Below, piece after piece: positions 17,601 to 24,265 of a stretch of DNA of 38,256 bases; position 1 is the stretch's first letter; each line of letters starts with the position of its first letter. Below the pieces are notes generated by a model that was not told the DNA's origin, made no database searches, and was given only the letters and a program-made list of their open reading frames with translations. This stretch comes from a virus, in the IMG/VR virus record IMGVR_UViG_3300020470_000065, positions 1 through 38,256 of that record. One strand, given 5' to 3'. A program made the translations under genes and the position numbers.

Positions 17601-20600
17601 GGATATAGTTTCTGAATGGGTTGAGAATATCTCTCGGTAGAGAATGGACTTGCAGTAGGTTTATTAGATGCATTAGTTAATAGCAAGTAATAGATACCAT
17701 CCTGAACTCCACCAATGTATTCCTGAACCTGCTGAGATCTATAAACTTGGAACGTTCCAGGAAACTTCTTCTGAGTAAACGTAGGAAGACTGGTAGTTCT
17801 GGAATCAATGTCACTTGTGAAAGTTCCAGGCCCAGTAGTTCTAGGAAGAGATACAACAAATTCTCTTGCACTTGTTATTCCAGTAACATTAAAGGTTCCG
17901 TTAAATCCAGAATTGGCAGTTCCAACTGGATTATTAGCACTCTTTACATTTTTAATTTCAACCTGAGATCCTGATTTTAAACCATGAGGTAGTTCGGAAA
18001 GGAAGTAACCAGTATCACTTGACCAATGTGCATGTGTTAAGAAACTAAAGTTCCGTAGTTCATCCTTGTTACTTAAACTAACTGTAGTAGGACTGAAGAA
18101 ACTAGCAACCTCTGCATCAGTGGCTCCAGTTACATTACTTGATTCTTCTAAAATATAACCATCAACAGGAGGACGTGCAGAAGTAATTCCAGTTGCAGCA
18201 GGAATTACATAACGAGCTCTGTAAACTGTATCAATAGTATTTCTGGTATCAGGTTGTCTTTCAATAAATGTTCTCGGAGTAGCAGTACCCAAAGAAGTAG
18301 AACCTAAACCAACAATAGTAGAATAAATGTCATTATCAGTTGCAGCCGTTCCAACAGTTACATACCATTGACTCTCATTACTATCATATTGAATTGGATG
18401 TCCGATCTCTCCTGCAATTTTATCAGATACTCTACTTTCAATATGAAGGATACCACCTTTATTATTGATAGAAATTGCTTCTCCAGAAACTGCATCATTA
18501 AGTGTTTGACCAACTTTAAGTTGATCGTCATTTATACCATCAGTTATCGCAAAATATACTGTATTGGAATCTAATCCATCAGGAAGATGTCCATTTTCAG
18601 CAATGACTCTAACTGTTTCACCCTCTAAGAAATTATGATCCGCAGTCAAAGTAAAGGTATTATTTGTAATACTACTAATACCAGCCGCTGATCTTCCAAC
18701 CGTAAAAGTCTTTTCAAAAGAAACTTGAGTGGTTGAAAGTTCAGTATCAGGCATCACAATTCGTGCCTTATGCTGATTAGTATTTCCTGAGGTATCAGGA
18801 ATAAGAACATTCAACGTATCATTTTCTTTTGCACCTATTCTATAACCTTCAATAACACTACTTGGTTTAACATCTTGGTTAGTCTGGTTATAAAGATATA
18901 AACGACTAGTTGATCCAACACCTACTGCTGATCCTGTTTTATTAACGTCAATCGCATCATACTCAATACCGATTGAAGATGTTTCTAATTGTTTTGGTGG
19001 AATAATATGAGTAATATATCCAACATCATCTCTTCCAAAAGCATCTTTTTTGAATCCAATTGAAACTAATGATTTTGCACCAAAGTTAGAGTTAGAGTTA
19101 GTGACAGATAAATCACCACCAGACTCAGTTAATAGATGTTGTGCATAACCAATAGCAAATACAGAAACTATCTGAATAACAGCATCATTGCTAGCTCTAA
19201 TGTGCCAGTTTTTATATGCGGGTTTATATATTGCTCTTGAATCTGAATTAATATTCTCATTACCTGCAAAAGAACTATCCTTATACTCTCCACTGTCCTC
19301 ATCATACTTAACAAACGCATTATTATCCTTCTGCAATCCAATACCTGTGTACTGAGCAACAACCATAGATTTAAATCCAGTGGCTTTTGCACCATCAGCA
19401 TACATACCACACATACCATAAACTGATCTCAATGATATGTTAAAGATGTAAGGAGAAGCAGATGTAACAGTATCAACCTGAAGATTAACTGTTGAACCTG
19501 TTACAGAAGGAAGTGCATTTACAGGTGCATTTAATACTTGATACTTAAATTTGGTGATTCCATTTGAATCTGTGGTAACAACATCACTAACCACAAAATT
19601 ACCACTATATCCCTCTGCTGTAATTCCATCAACTTGGAATGCAGTGTCTACATCTAATCCTTTTAATCCTTCAGTTAATTCAACTGTAATCTCAGTAGAT
19701 GTTGTAGATCCATCACCAGCCTTAATACTAGAAATTCCAACAGAACCACTTACAGGGCCAACAATTCTATATTCATCAATCTTAGGTTGAATATCAAGAC
19801 CTGTTGAAGGATAATCTGGTTCAATCTCTCTACCAGAAGAAGGGCCATATGCAAGACCTACTTTTTCATAGTAGATATCAAGATCGGTTCTTGCTGCATC
19901 GAAATCAGATATAAATGCATCGTTTATTTTTACATCATTAACACCATCCGCATACTCAAATACAGTTAGTTTGTTGTGAGAGTAGTTAGGAACAAATTCA
20001 CTTCTTGAATAATCTCTATATACCGTTCCATTAGGATCTCCATCAAAGATAGTGAACTGCCATAGATAACAAGCACCTGTTAATCTAAAGACAGCACTTC
20101 TTTCAATATTATCATTCTCAGGATTAGGAACATACTTAGGACGTATCTTTGTCTTTCTTAAATCTAAACCAACAAGAGAAGTACCACGAGGAAGAATAAT
20201 ACCCCCGTAGACACTATTCATCTTATAAAGAGCATTATCAACTGAATTAAGATCAAAATTAGTAGAAAGAGACCAAGCTGAGAAGTCTGTTGAATTACCA
20301 CCATCTCTCAATCTATATTCATTTGTTCCTAGACTGCTATCAGGAATCCAACCAGGTCTATTATCTACAATGTGTTCGCCAGGATAAAGAAGAATGGTAG
20401 TTTTACCAAATCTATCATTATCTAAACCTTTCTGATATGAAAATCTCGCTGCTTCAATAAGAGCTCTTTGAATAGTCTTAAATGGACGAGTTAATGAATT
20501 TCCCTGATTCTCAATACTGTCTGTGGCATCCAAATCATTCGGATTTACATACAGAATATTACCACGAACATTCTTCAGGAAATTATCTAGACGACTGAGA

Positions 20601-20605
20601 GGCAT
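14672..20605 (-). CDS. Very large VrlC-like structural/fibre protein
   Basis: A 1977-residue protein, the largest in the window. The N-terminus (MPLSRLDNFLKNVRGNILYV, then SLTRPFKTIQRALIEAARFS) is the start of a right-handed beta-helix of the pectate-lyase kind. It matches the giant protein often annotated 'VrlC' in cyanomyoviruses. The middle has many short VGIGTS/GIGTT and 'GITS' strings between beta segments. The last 350 residues or so resemble the fibre repeats of the neighbouring 1149-aa protein (LGIGTTSPGLNTLQV, LNIEGNVNVAG, YKGDGSLLSNL). The C-terminus ends SGLYGVVGGQNFA. A GATAAATA late box precedes it. It is likely a long trimeric fibre or tail-associated protein; the VrlC name is from memory and tells nothing about mechanism. 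Confidence 0.75.
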   Translation of the reverse strand: MPLSRLDNFLKNVRGNILYVNPNDLDATDSIENQGNSLTRPFKTIQRALIEAARFSYQKGLDNDRFGKTTILLYPGEHIVDNRPGWIPDSSLGTNEYRLRDGGNSTDFSAWSLSTNFDLNSVDNALYKMNSVYGGIILPRGTSLVGLDLRKTKIRPKYVPNPENDNIERSAVFRLTGACYLWQFTIFDGDPNGTVYRDYSRSEFVPNYSHNKLTVFEYADGVNDVKINDAFISDFDAARTDLDIYYEKVGLAYGPSSGREIEPDYPSTGLDIQPKIDEYRIVGPVSGSVGISSIKAGDGSTTSTEITVELTEGLKGLDVDTAFQVDGITAEGYSGNFVVSDVVTTDSNGITKFKYQVLNAPVNALPSVTGSTVNLQVDTVTSASPYIFNISLRSVYGMCGMYADGAKATGFKSMVVAQYTGIGLQKDNNAFVKYDEDSGEYKDSSFAGNENINSDSRAIYKPAYKNWHIRASNDAVIQIVSVFAIGYAQHLLTESGGDLSVTNSNSNFGAKSLVSIGFKKDAFGRDDVGYITHIIPPKQLETSSIGIEYDAIDVNKTGSAVGVGSTSRLYLYNQTNQDVKPSSVIEGYRIGAKENDTLNVLIPDTSGNTNQHKARIVMPDTELSTTQVSFEKTFTVGRSAAGISSITNNTFTLTADHNFLEGETVRVIAENGHLPDGLDSNTVYFAITDGINDDQLKVGQTLNDAVSGEAISINNKGGILHIESRVSDKIAGEIGHPIQYDSNESQWYVTVGTAATDNDIYSTIVGLGSTSLGTATPRTFIERQPDTRNTIDTVYRARYVIPAATGITSARPPVDGYILEESSNVTGATDAEVASFFSPTTVSLSNKDELRNFSFLTHAHWSSDTGYFLSELPHGLKSGSQVEIKNVKSANNPVGTANSGFNGTFNVTGITSAREFVVSLPRTTGPGTFTSDIDSRTTSLPTFTQKKFPGTFQVYRSQQVQEYIGGVQDGIYYLLLTNASNKPTASPFSTERYSQPIQKLYPQTNRDNPKSDPKATASYALPDPIGQVVVDNPQHSITKETIEEGIFDWSVGFGITEITSNTAGTAHTIFTTIDHGLNRVINVSIAESGTGYGDGSAGYLYDAKLVGIGTSVTGAHATARVQVNDAGNLVALKIMDGGSAYGIGNSLHVVGVGTTAPHTVGMVTVTEIYDNVGDTIQIQGVLPDSDNEFNTLYRITQVGSSEGSVGIGTSITKNTKEIQVASASTIGCATTLGVGTTDLAAATGYLSGQTLDVAAFNYNMDTGTGIVTTAQRHGLNVDNKVKLGGSQRELYRGDFIVKKVNDQTSFNISIGIGTTAPDATGTMYAYKFGYTSTGGNITLEEENIAGRQLPEYAGITTTLSAAVLTETTTSIELTNIDNLDVNIGDYLLIESEIVRVKSTVTSNPITVFRGVQGTKAATHVNNTVVTRINCRPVEFRRNSIIRASGHTFEYVGFGPGNYSTALPDKQDRSLTAQEELLAQSTRRDGGVNVYTGMNDAGDFYIGNKKVSSATGQEEVFDAPIPTITGEDASEGGINIGFDVLTPLEASISRSLRVEGGPNANIISEFDGPVIFNNKLTSTSSKGIEAGSLFLQGDATVSRKQTIGVGTPSLAGNPGDITYFANPTKGGYSGWIYTTDNDWYRFGNISLSKTLDIGVFDQLGIGTTSPGLNTLQVGAGTSEFAVDGTGVGIGTTANGYKLNIEGNVNVAGIVTAQFYKGDGSLLSNLATDSLWETVGSGTSAGYAPINAASKRIGIGNSKPDYMLDVGTTGIGTTALYVRNTAVFAGFTTTKDLQVGGALSATTYNLNDSSSNIVTGIVTATTLMVGSAVTTSSGNVGLGTGVPRSAIDLEGSTKFKTYFENVEDLDISSGVVTIDLAVAQSFTLTVDEAVTSFTLKNSPAGATAFTLKIVQDSTGYSVGIDTFKNVSGTAIPVYWPAGGVVPEVTQTASKTDVYSFMTFDGSNITSSGLYGVVGGQNFA

Positions 20606-20633
20606 CTTATTTGCACGGTAGTTCTATTATGAT

Positions 20634-20825
20634 TTATTTATCATCCAACGGATTGGTATATGTTAACATGTCCTCAGGACAATTATCCCTTACAAAATGT
20701 AATACATTCATAAACTCTTCTACAGTCTCACACTCTACTGTTCTAGTCTCTCCTTCATCAGAATATAAGTGGACTTTTCGTAAAAGGGTATCCACAACAC
20801 AACGGGAAAGGTAATCATCATCCAT
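20634..20825 (-). CDS. Small acidic conserved protein with own sigma70-type promoter
   Basis: A 63-residue acidic protein (starts MDDDYLSRCVVDTLLRK, ends LTYTNPLDDK). It has a predicted beta-hairpin (KVHLYSDEGETRTVECET) followed by a helix (VEEFMNVLHFVRDNCPEDML). I recall similar short proteins of unknown function in cyanomyoviruses. AAGG lies 6 bases before the ATG. It is preceded by a perfect TTGACA-17-TATAAT promoter and followed at its stop by a late-type box for the next gene, so it is a separately controlled, probably early, gene set inside late structural genes. The function is unknown. Confidence 0.75.
   Translation of the reverse strand: MDDDYLSRCVVDTLLRKVHLYSDEGETRTVECETVEEFMNVLHFVRDNCPEDMLTYTNPLDDK
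20635..20642 (-). promoter_or_regulatory. Late promoter-like box GATAAATA
   Basis: The minus strand reads GATAAATA, matching the cyanophage late consensus NATAAATA. It is 29 bases upstream of the ATG at 20605 and overlaps the last codons of the 63-aa gene. It would start the late transcript for the VrlC-like protein and the adhesin. Confidence 0.6.
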
Positions 20826-20849
20826 TGTAAACCTTATATAGGTTCAGTT

Positions 20850-20878
20850 ATTATATCACGACTACTCTGTGCTGTCAA
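20850..20878 (-). promoter_or_regulatory. Perfect sigma70-type promoter TTGACA-N17-TATAAT
   Basis: On the minus strand TTGACA (20873-20878) and TATAAT (20850-20855) are both exact consensus with the optimal 17-base spacer. Transcription should start near 20843, giving a leader of roughly 18 bases before the ATG at 20825. The -35 box lies within the last codons of the preceding gene (20862-21098). Such a promoter is recognised by host RNA polymerase without phage factors, unlike the late boxes around it. Confidence 0.82.
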
Positions 20879-21098
20879 GTAGTTTACCTACTACCATATA
20901 ATAGCAGTTTACTGGTATCCCCTGACTTTGTAAATGAATGTCTAAGCCTTGCACTCCTTTCACAATTAAATTTTGCTTCGCACCGATCTCTGTTAAGTGA
21001 ACTGTTATTGTATCTAAATCCACTAACTCTTCCCATTTATCTGGTAAAGTAATTAAATTTTTTCTACATTTACCATACTCAATTAAAAAATCATTCAT
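20862..21098 (-). CDS. Stand-alone copy of a tail-spike C-terminal domain
   Basis: A 78-residue protein. From about residue 14 it aligns with residues 247-310 of the 346-aa tip protein encoded at 22587-23627: ITLPDKWEELVDLDTITVHL here against IDIPEYWQGLVDYDTITVNL there, and VNCYYMVVG against VECFYQVWA. It is thus the same beta domain, lacking the HPT...EGPE strand that precedes it in the large protein. The start overlaps the end of the 498-aa fibre gene by 8 bases. It may be a trimerisation or capping subunit, or a partner that mixes with the larger protein. Its function is not known. Confidence 0.7.
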   Translation of the reverse strand: MNDFLIEYGKCRKNLITLPDKWEELVDLDTITVHLTEIGAKQNLIVKGVQGLDIHLQSQGIPVNCYYMVVGKLLDSTE

Positions 21099-22587
21099 CT
21101 AATAAATCCTTCACTGTAGTTATTCCTATATATGACTCCAAATCTACCAGAGCATCATATTCATCATTTAATTTACTAATTCCTTGCCTCATAGACCATA
21201 TTCTAATATTAAGTTCATTTCTTTCAGTTCTTAATCCATTTACGGCTCTTACTTTATTAACTCTATTAGTTCCTTGTCCTGATATTTCTTGCTCTTTAGT
21301 ACTCGAAATACCAATAAGAGTATTTACTGTAGCATCTTGTGTTGCACAAGTAGGTAGATCTTGATATAGTCCAGCGAAATCACCAGGTTCAACACCAGTT
21401 CTGATATCTCCTTCTTCAGCTGGAGTGTTTACACTCATCATAGGACGGGTAGAAAATCCGACAGGCCAAAAACATCTACCAGATCCTACATTTGGAGGTT
21501 GAACAGGGCCCGCAGTGGCATTTCCTCGACTATCATAATCTACCACCCATCCATAATAATTGGGATTCCAATCCTGAACTCCATCAGGAGCTCCTGAATT
21601 ATCTAAAGCAATAGATACTCCGATTCCGCAAGTGGTAGTTTTCATTATTCCTACATCTTGCATCAAATAAGGATCTTTATTCCAATTACTAGTCCCATCG
21701 GCTTTATAAGGGAAGGCATATTTTTTTCTACCTGTATCCACTACATCATCAGGATCACCAATTACTCTAAAAGTCACAAATGTTCCATCAGGTTCAGGTG
21801 ATTTAACTGCTACTCCTGCAGCATTATCAACGGTAAGAATATTGACAAATTGAAGGGTGCTTCCAATCCCCACATTATTAGGAGAGTTTCTTAAATCCAC
21901 CAACCCTGTTGTAATACCTGTAATCTTTGTTGTAGCAGTAAAGACTCCATCTTTATTAGCACTAATTATATCTCCAACTTCTAATACTTCAGAGGTTCCT
22001 GCACCCACTGGTTGCATAACAGTTACAGTGGTTCCTCCCAATGCCATCGTTCCAATAAAAGCAGTAACAAAAGTATCCCCGATATCCAGAGAGTATGGTT
22101 CATCATAATATTTTAAACCATAAAAATTTCGTGGATCAAATCCAAAATAAGAAGCTTCAGGTCTTCCCTCTTGCTGATCCCCATAAGTATCTAAAGGAAA
22201 ATCAACTAAACTATCGGTAGCAGGATTTAACATGCGAACCGATGTTCCTATTCCTACTTGTTCATATCCTCCTGCAGACAGTTTAGTGCATGTAAACGTA
22301 TATTGATCAGGAGTGGGAGTAGGATTATATCCTGTCACCCTCCAAAATAAATCAGTTCTACATCCCACAGATATTCTGTCTTGCATTGCATCTTTGACAT
22401 CATCAAGTGCTCTATTTACAATTTGTATTTCACCCAATAAATCATTATCCAATCTAAAGATAGCTTGGTCATAAAGAGATTTCTGATCATCTACAAGAAC
22501 AATTTGATCTTGAAAAAATTCAATCTGTTCTAATTTATCTTGAATTGTTTTTCTAGTTCTTCCAACTATTTCAGTTCCTATTGACAT
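21091..22587 (-). CDS. Coiled-coil-flanked structural protein, probable fibre
   Basis: A 498-residue protein. Residues about 10-75 are a predicted coiled coil (TRKTIQDKLEQIEFFQDQIV, LLGEIQIVNRALDDVKDAM). Residues about 80-415 are a beta-rich, glycine- and aspartate-rich body with VGIGTS, FGFDPRNFYGLKYYDEPYSL and WNPNYYGWVVDY. Residues about 430-490 are a second coiled coil (NGLRTERNELNIRIWSMRQG). This plan fits a trimeric fibre or collar-like baseplate protein. The start directly overlaps the stop of the 346-aa tip gene (TAATG), and it is co-directional with the needle and tip genes. I recall homologues in cyanophage virions but not a defined role. Confidence 0.68.
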   Translation of the reverse strand: MSIGTEIVGRTRKTIQDKLEQIEFFQDQIVLVDDQKSLYDQAIFRLDNDLLGEIQIVNRALDDVKDAMQDRISVGCRTDLFWRVTGYNPTPTPDQYTFTCTKLSAGGYEQVGIGTSVRMLNPATDSLVDFPLDTYGDQQEGRPEASYFGFDPRNFYGLKYYDEPYSLDIGDTFVTAFIGTMALGGTTVTVMQPVGAGTSEVLEVGDIISANKDGVFTATTKITGITTGLVDLRNSPNNVGIGSTLQFVNILTVDNAAGVAVKSPEPDGTFVTFRVIGDPDDVVDTGRKKYAFPYKADGTSNWNKDPYLMQDVGIMKTTTCGIGVSIALDNSGAPDGVQDWNPNYYGWVVDYDSRGNATAGPVQPPNVGSGRCFWPVGFSTRPMMSVNTPAEEGDIRTGVEPGDFAGLYQDLPTCATQDATVNTLIGISSTKEQEISGQGTNRVNKVRAVNGLRTERNELNIRIWSMRQGISKLNDEYDALVDLESYIGITTVKDLLDE

Positions 22588-23627
22588 TATGAATCCTCCT
22601 TATCATAAGTATAACCAGCAATTGAATGACCTGACTGATCACCTGGATAATCTGCTGGAGATTCTCCATCATACTCTACTACCAACTCTGGGCCAATCCT
22701 ATCAGCCCATACCTGATAAAAACATTCTACTTGTGTCAAATGATCCGAAGAAAGAATAATTTTATTATCTCTAATTTCTTTTACATATAAAGACAGATCA
22801 GGTTTTCCGCAAGGTGTAAGATTTACTGTAATTGTATCATAGTCTACCAGTCCTTGCCAATACTCTGGTATATCAATAATATGATTACCTTTTAATTTAC
22901 CTCTTATATAGATGGCAGATTCTGGGCCTTCTACGCAAATATGTCTTACTCTCTTTCCTTTTCTGGTGGGATGTTGAATATCAAACCCTTTATTACCTAA
23001 TGCTCTTCCAGTAAAAATTCTACCTACGGTTACAGGCCCTTTAACAATAGGAGCAGCAGTAGGACTTGCATTTGATGCTGGACCTGCTTCTGTTCTAGCA
23101 CCTGCATCACACTTAGCACCTGCCTCCATTGCTACACCAGTTTTCAACTTTGCTCCAACTTCATTTAAAGATCCAACATGAAACTTGTTAGCAAAGATGC
23201 TGATGGTAGGAGTTAAAATATTAATGAAAGTAGAATTAACAACGTTAATCATCACAGAATTAACTGCTATACCCACTTGACCAATCGCAGGATCTCCAAA
23301 CATCACATCAAATGGAGTGGGAGGACTTGGAGGAATACCTTTATTTGTTACTTTTAATAGACCAACACATTTAGCGGCTAAAGGATTGGTTACTACATTT
23401 GGTCGAGCAATCATTACGGCTGCTTCAGGAACCTCAGGAATAGGATATGCTGTAGGATTACCTATAAGTACACATCCAGAAGCATAAATTGAACCAGGAA
23501 TTGCAGATGGCCCTATTCCGAGACATGAAGGATCTCTTCCAGGCAGAACAGGACTCTCATTCATTCCTGGTAGTGCCGAGGAAACAAATAATTGATTTCC
23601 TATATGTACGTCGTTTTGTTCTGCCAT
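22587..23627 (-). CDS. Baseplate spike/tip-like protein with C-terminal fibre domain
   Basis: A 346-residue protein. The N-terminal half is Gly/Pro-rich with PAAR-like turns (GIGPSAIPGSIYASGCVLIG at about 37-56, NPTAYP) followed by short beta strands (VGIAVNSVMINVVNSTFINI). Residues about 155-190 carry an alanine/glycine repeat (EAGAKCDAGARTEAG). Residues about 215-320 form a domain seen in phage spikes: FDIQHPTRKGKRVRHICVEG, then IYIRGKL, IDIPEYWQGLVDYDTITVNL. The same domain is repeated as a separate gene at 20862-21098. It lies directly after the needle-like gene, and the start overlaps that gene's stop. Probable role: the piercing tip or a spike attached to the central hub. The PAAR resemblance is weak. 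Confidence 0.65.
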   Translation of the reverse strand: MAEQNDVHIGNQLFVSSALPGMNESPVLPGRDPSCLGIGPSAIPGSIYASGCVLIGNPTAYPIPEVPEAAVMIARPNVVTNPLAAKCVGLLKVTNKGIPPSPPTPFDVMFGDPAIGQVGIAVNSVMINVVNSTFINILTPTISIFANKFHVGSLNEVGAKLKTGVAMEAGAKCDAGARTEAGPASNASPTAAPIVKGPVTVGRIFTGRALGNKGFDIQHPTRKGKRVRHICVEGPESAIYIRGKLKGNHIIDIPEYWQGLVDYDTITVNLTPCGKPDLSLYVKEIRDNKIILSSDHLTQVECFYQVWADRIGPELVVEYDGESPADYPGDQSGHSIAGYTYDKEDS

Positions 23628-24262
23628 TATGCTATACTCTTAATTAACTTCATTACACCTTTTAGGAATTTTACTGCACCCATCGTTCCCTGTCCACCTC
23701 TGAGTAAAACAGGTAAAGCAACGTCTGCACCTTCTGTAACAGAAAAATCTCCACAGTCAATCTCAGCTCTTCCCATACAAGTAATATTGTAATCTCGTTC
23801 TGCTTCAAATGCAATACTATCATCCACTATAGTTTTCATATTATCACTGGTAACCTTAACTTCATTCGTGGCATCTAAGTAAATATTTCCAGATGGTTCG
23901 CCACCATTTGCCTGTATAGAAATTGTTTCAGCATCTAATATTATTTTTCCATTTGGAGCTTGAATCCGAATATCTCCATTCTCGGCTAACCACAACCCTG
24001 CTACCTCACCATAAACAGGTTTCTCCCCACATTTCATTTCCAATACACTGGGAGCATTCATTTGTATTGCTCCATCATATTCACCATTCATCTGAAGGGC
24101 AATATAATGATCAGTCTTAAAATTATTAGGACTAGGAAGAATGCGACGCAAAGCTACAGCAAATTTAGCATTATTTTCCTGAACATACCCACAAAATAAC
24201 CCACCCTCAGTCGTATTAAAACTTTGGCGTTTATATGATTTGGTTTCTCCTTTATCTGCCAT
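23627..24262 (-). CDS. Baseplate central needle, gp5 C-terminal beta-helix-like
   Basis: A 211-residue protein. Residues about 70-185 show the regular short strands of a gp5/VgrG-type triple-stranded beta-helix (LWLAENGDIRIQAPNGKIIL, AETISIQANG, GNIYLDATNEVKVTSDN, AEIDCGDFSVTEGADVALPV). There is no lysozyme motif. In T4 the OB domain, lysozyme and needle are fused in gp5. Here the OB-containing hub is the upstream gene (24266-28993, ending three bases before this start) and the needle is separate. The C-terminus (GAVKFLKGVMKLIKSIA) is an amphipathic helix. Role as cell-puncturing needle is inferred from the fold and neighbours. Confidence 0.65.
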   Translation of the reverse strand: MADKGETKSYKRQSFNTTEGGLFCGYVQENNAKFAVALRRILPSPNNFKTDHYIALQMNGEYDGAIQMNAPSVLEMKCGEKPVYGEVAGLWLAENGDIRIQAPNGKIILDAETISIQANGGEPSGNIYLDATNEVKVTSDNMKTIVDDSIAFEAERDYNITCMGRAEIDCGDFSVTEGADVALPVLLRGGQGTMGAVKFLKGVMKLIKSIA

Positions 24263-24265
24263 TTA

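Noticed and set aside
20611-20814. 67-codon plus-strand open frame opposite the 63-aa gene
   Set aside because: The minus-strand gene has a perfect promoter, ribosome site and acidic conserved-type protein; the plus-strand frame has none.
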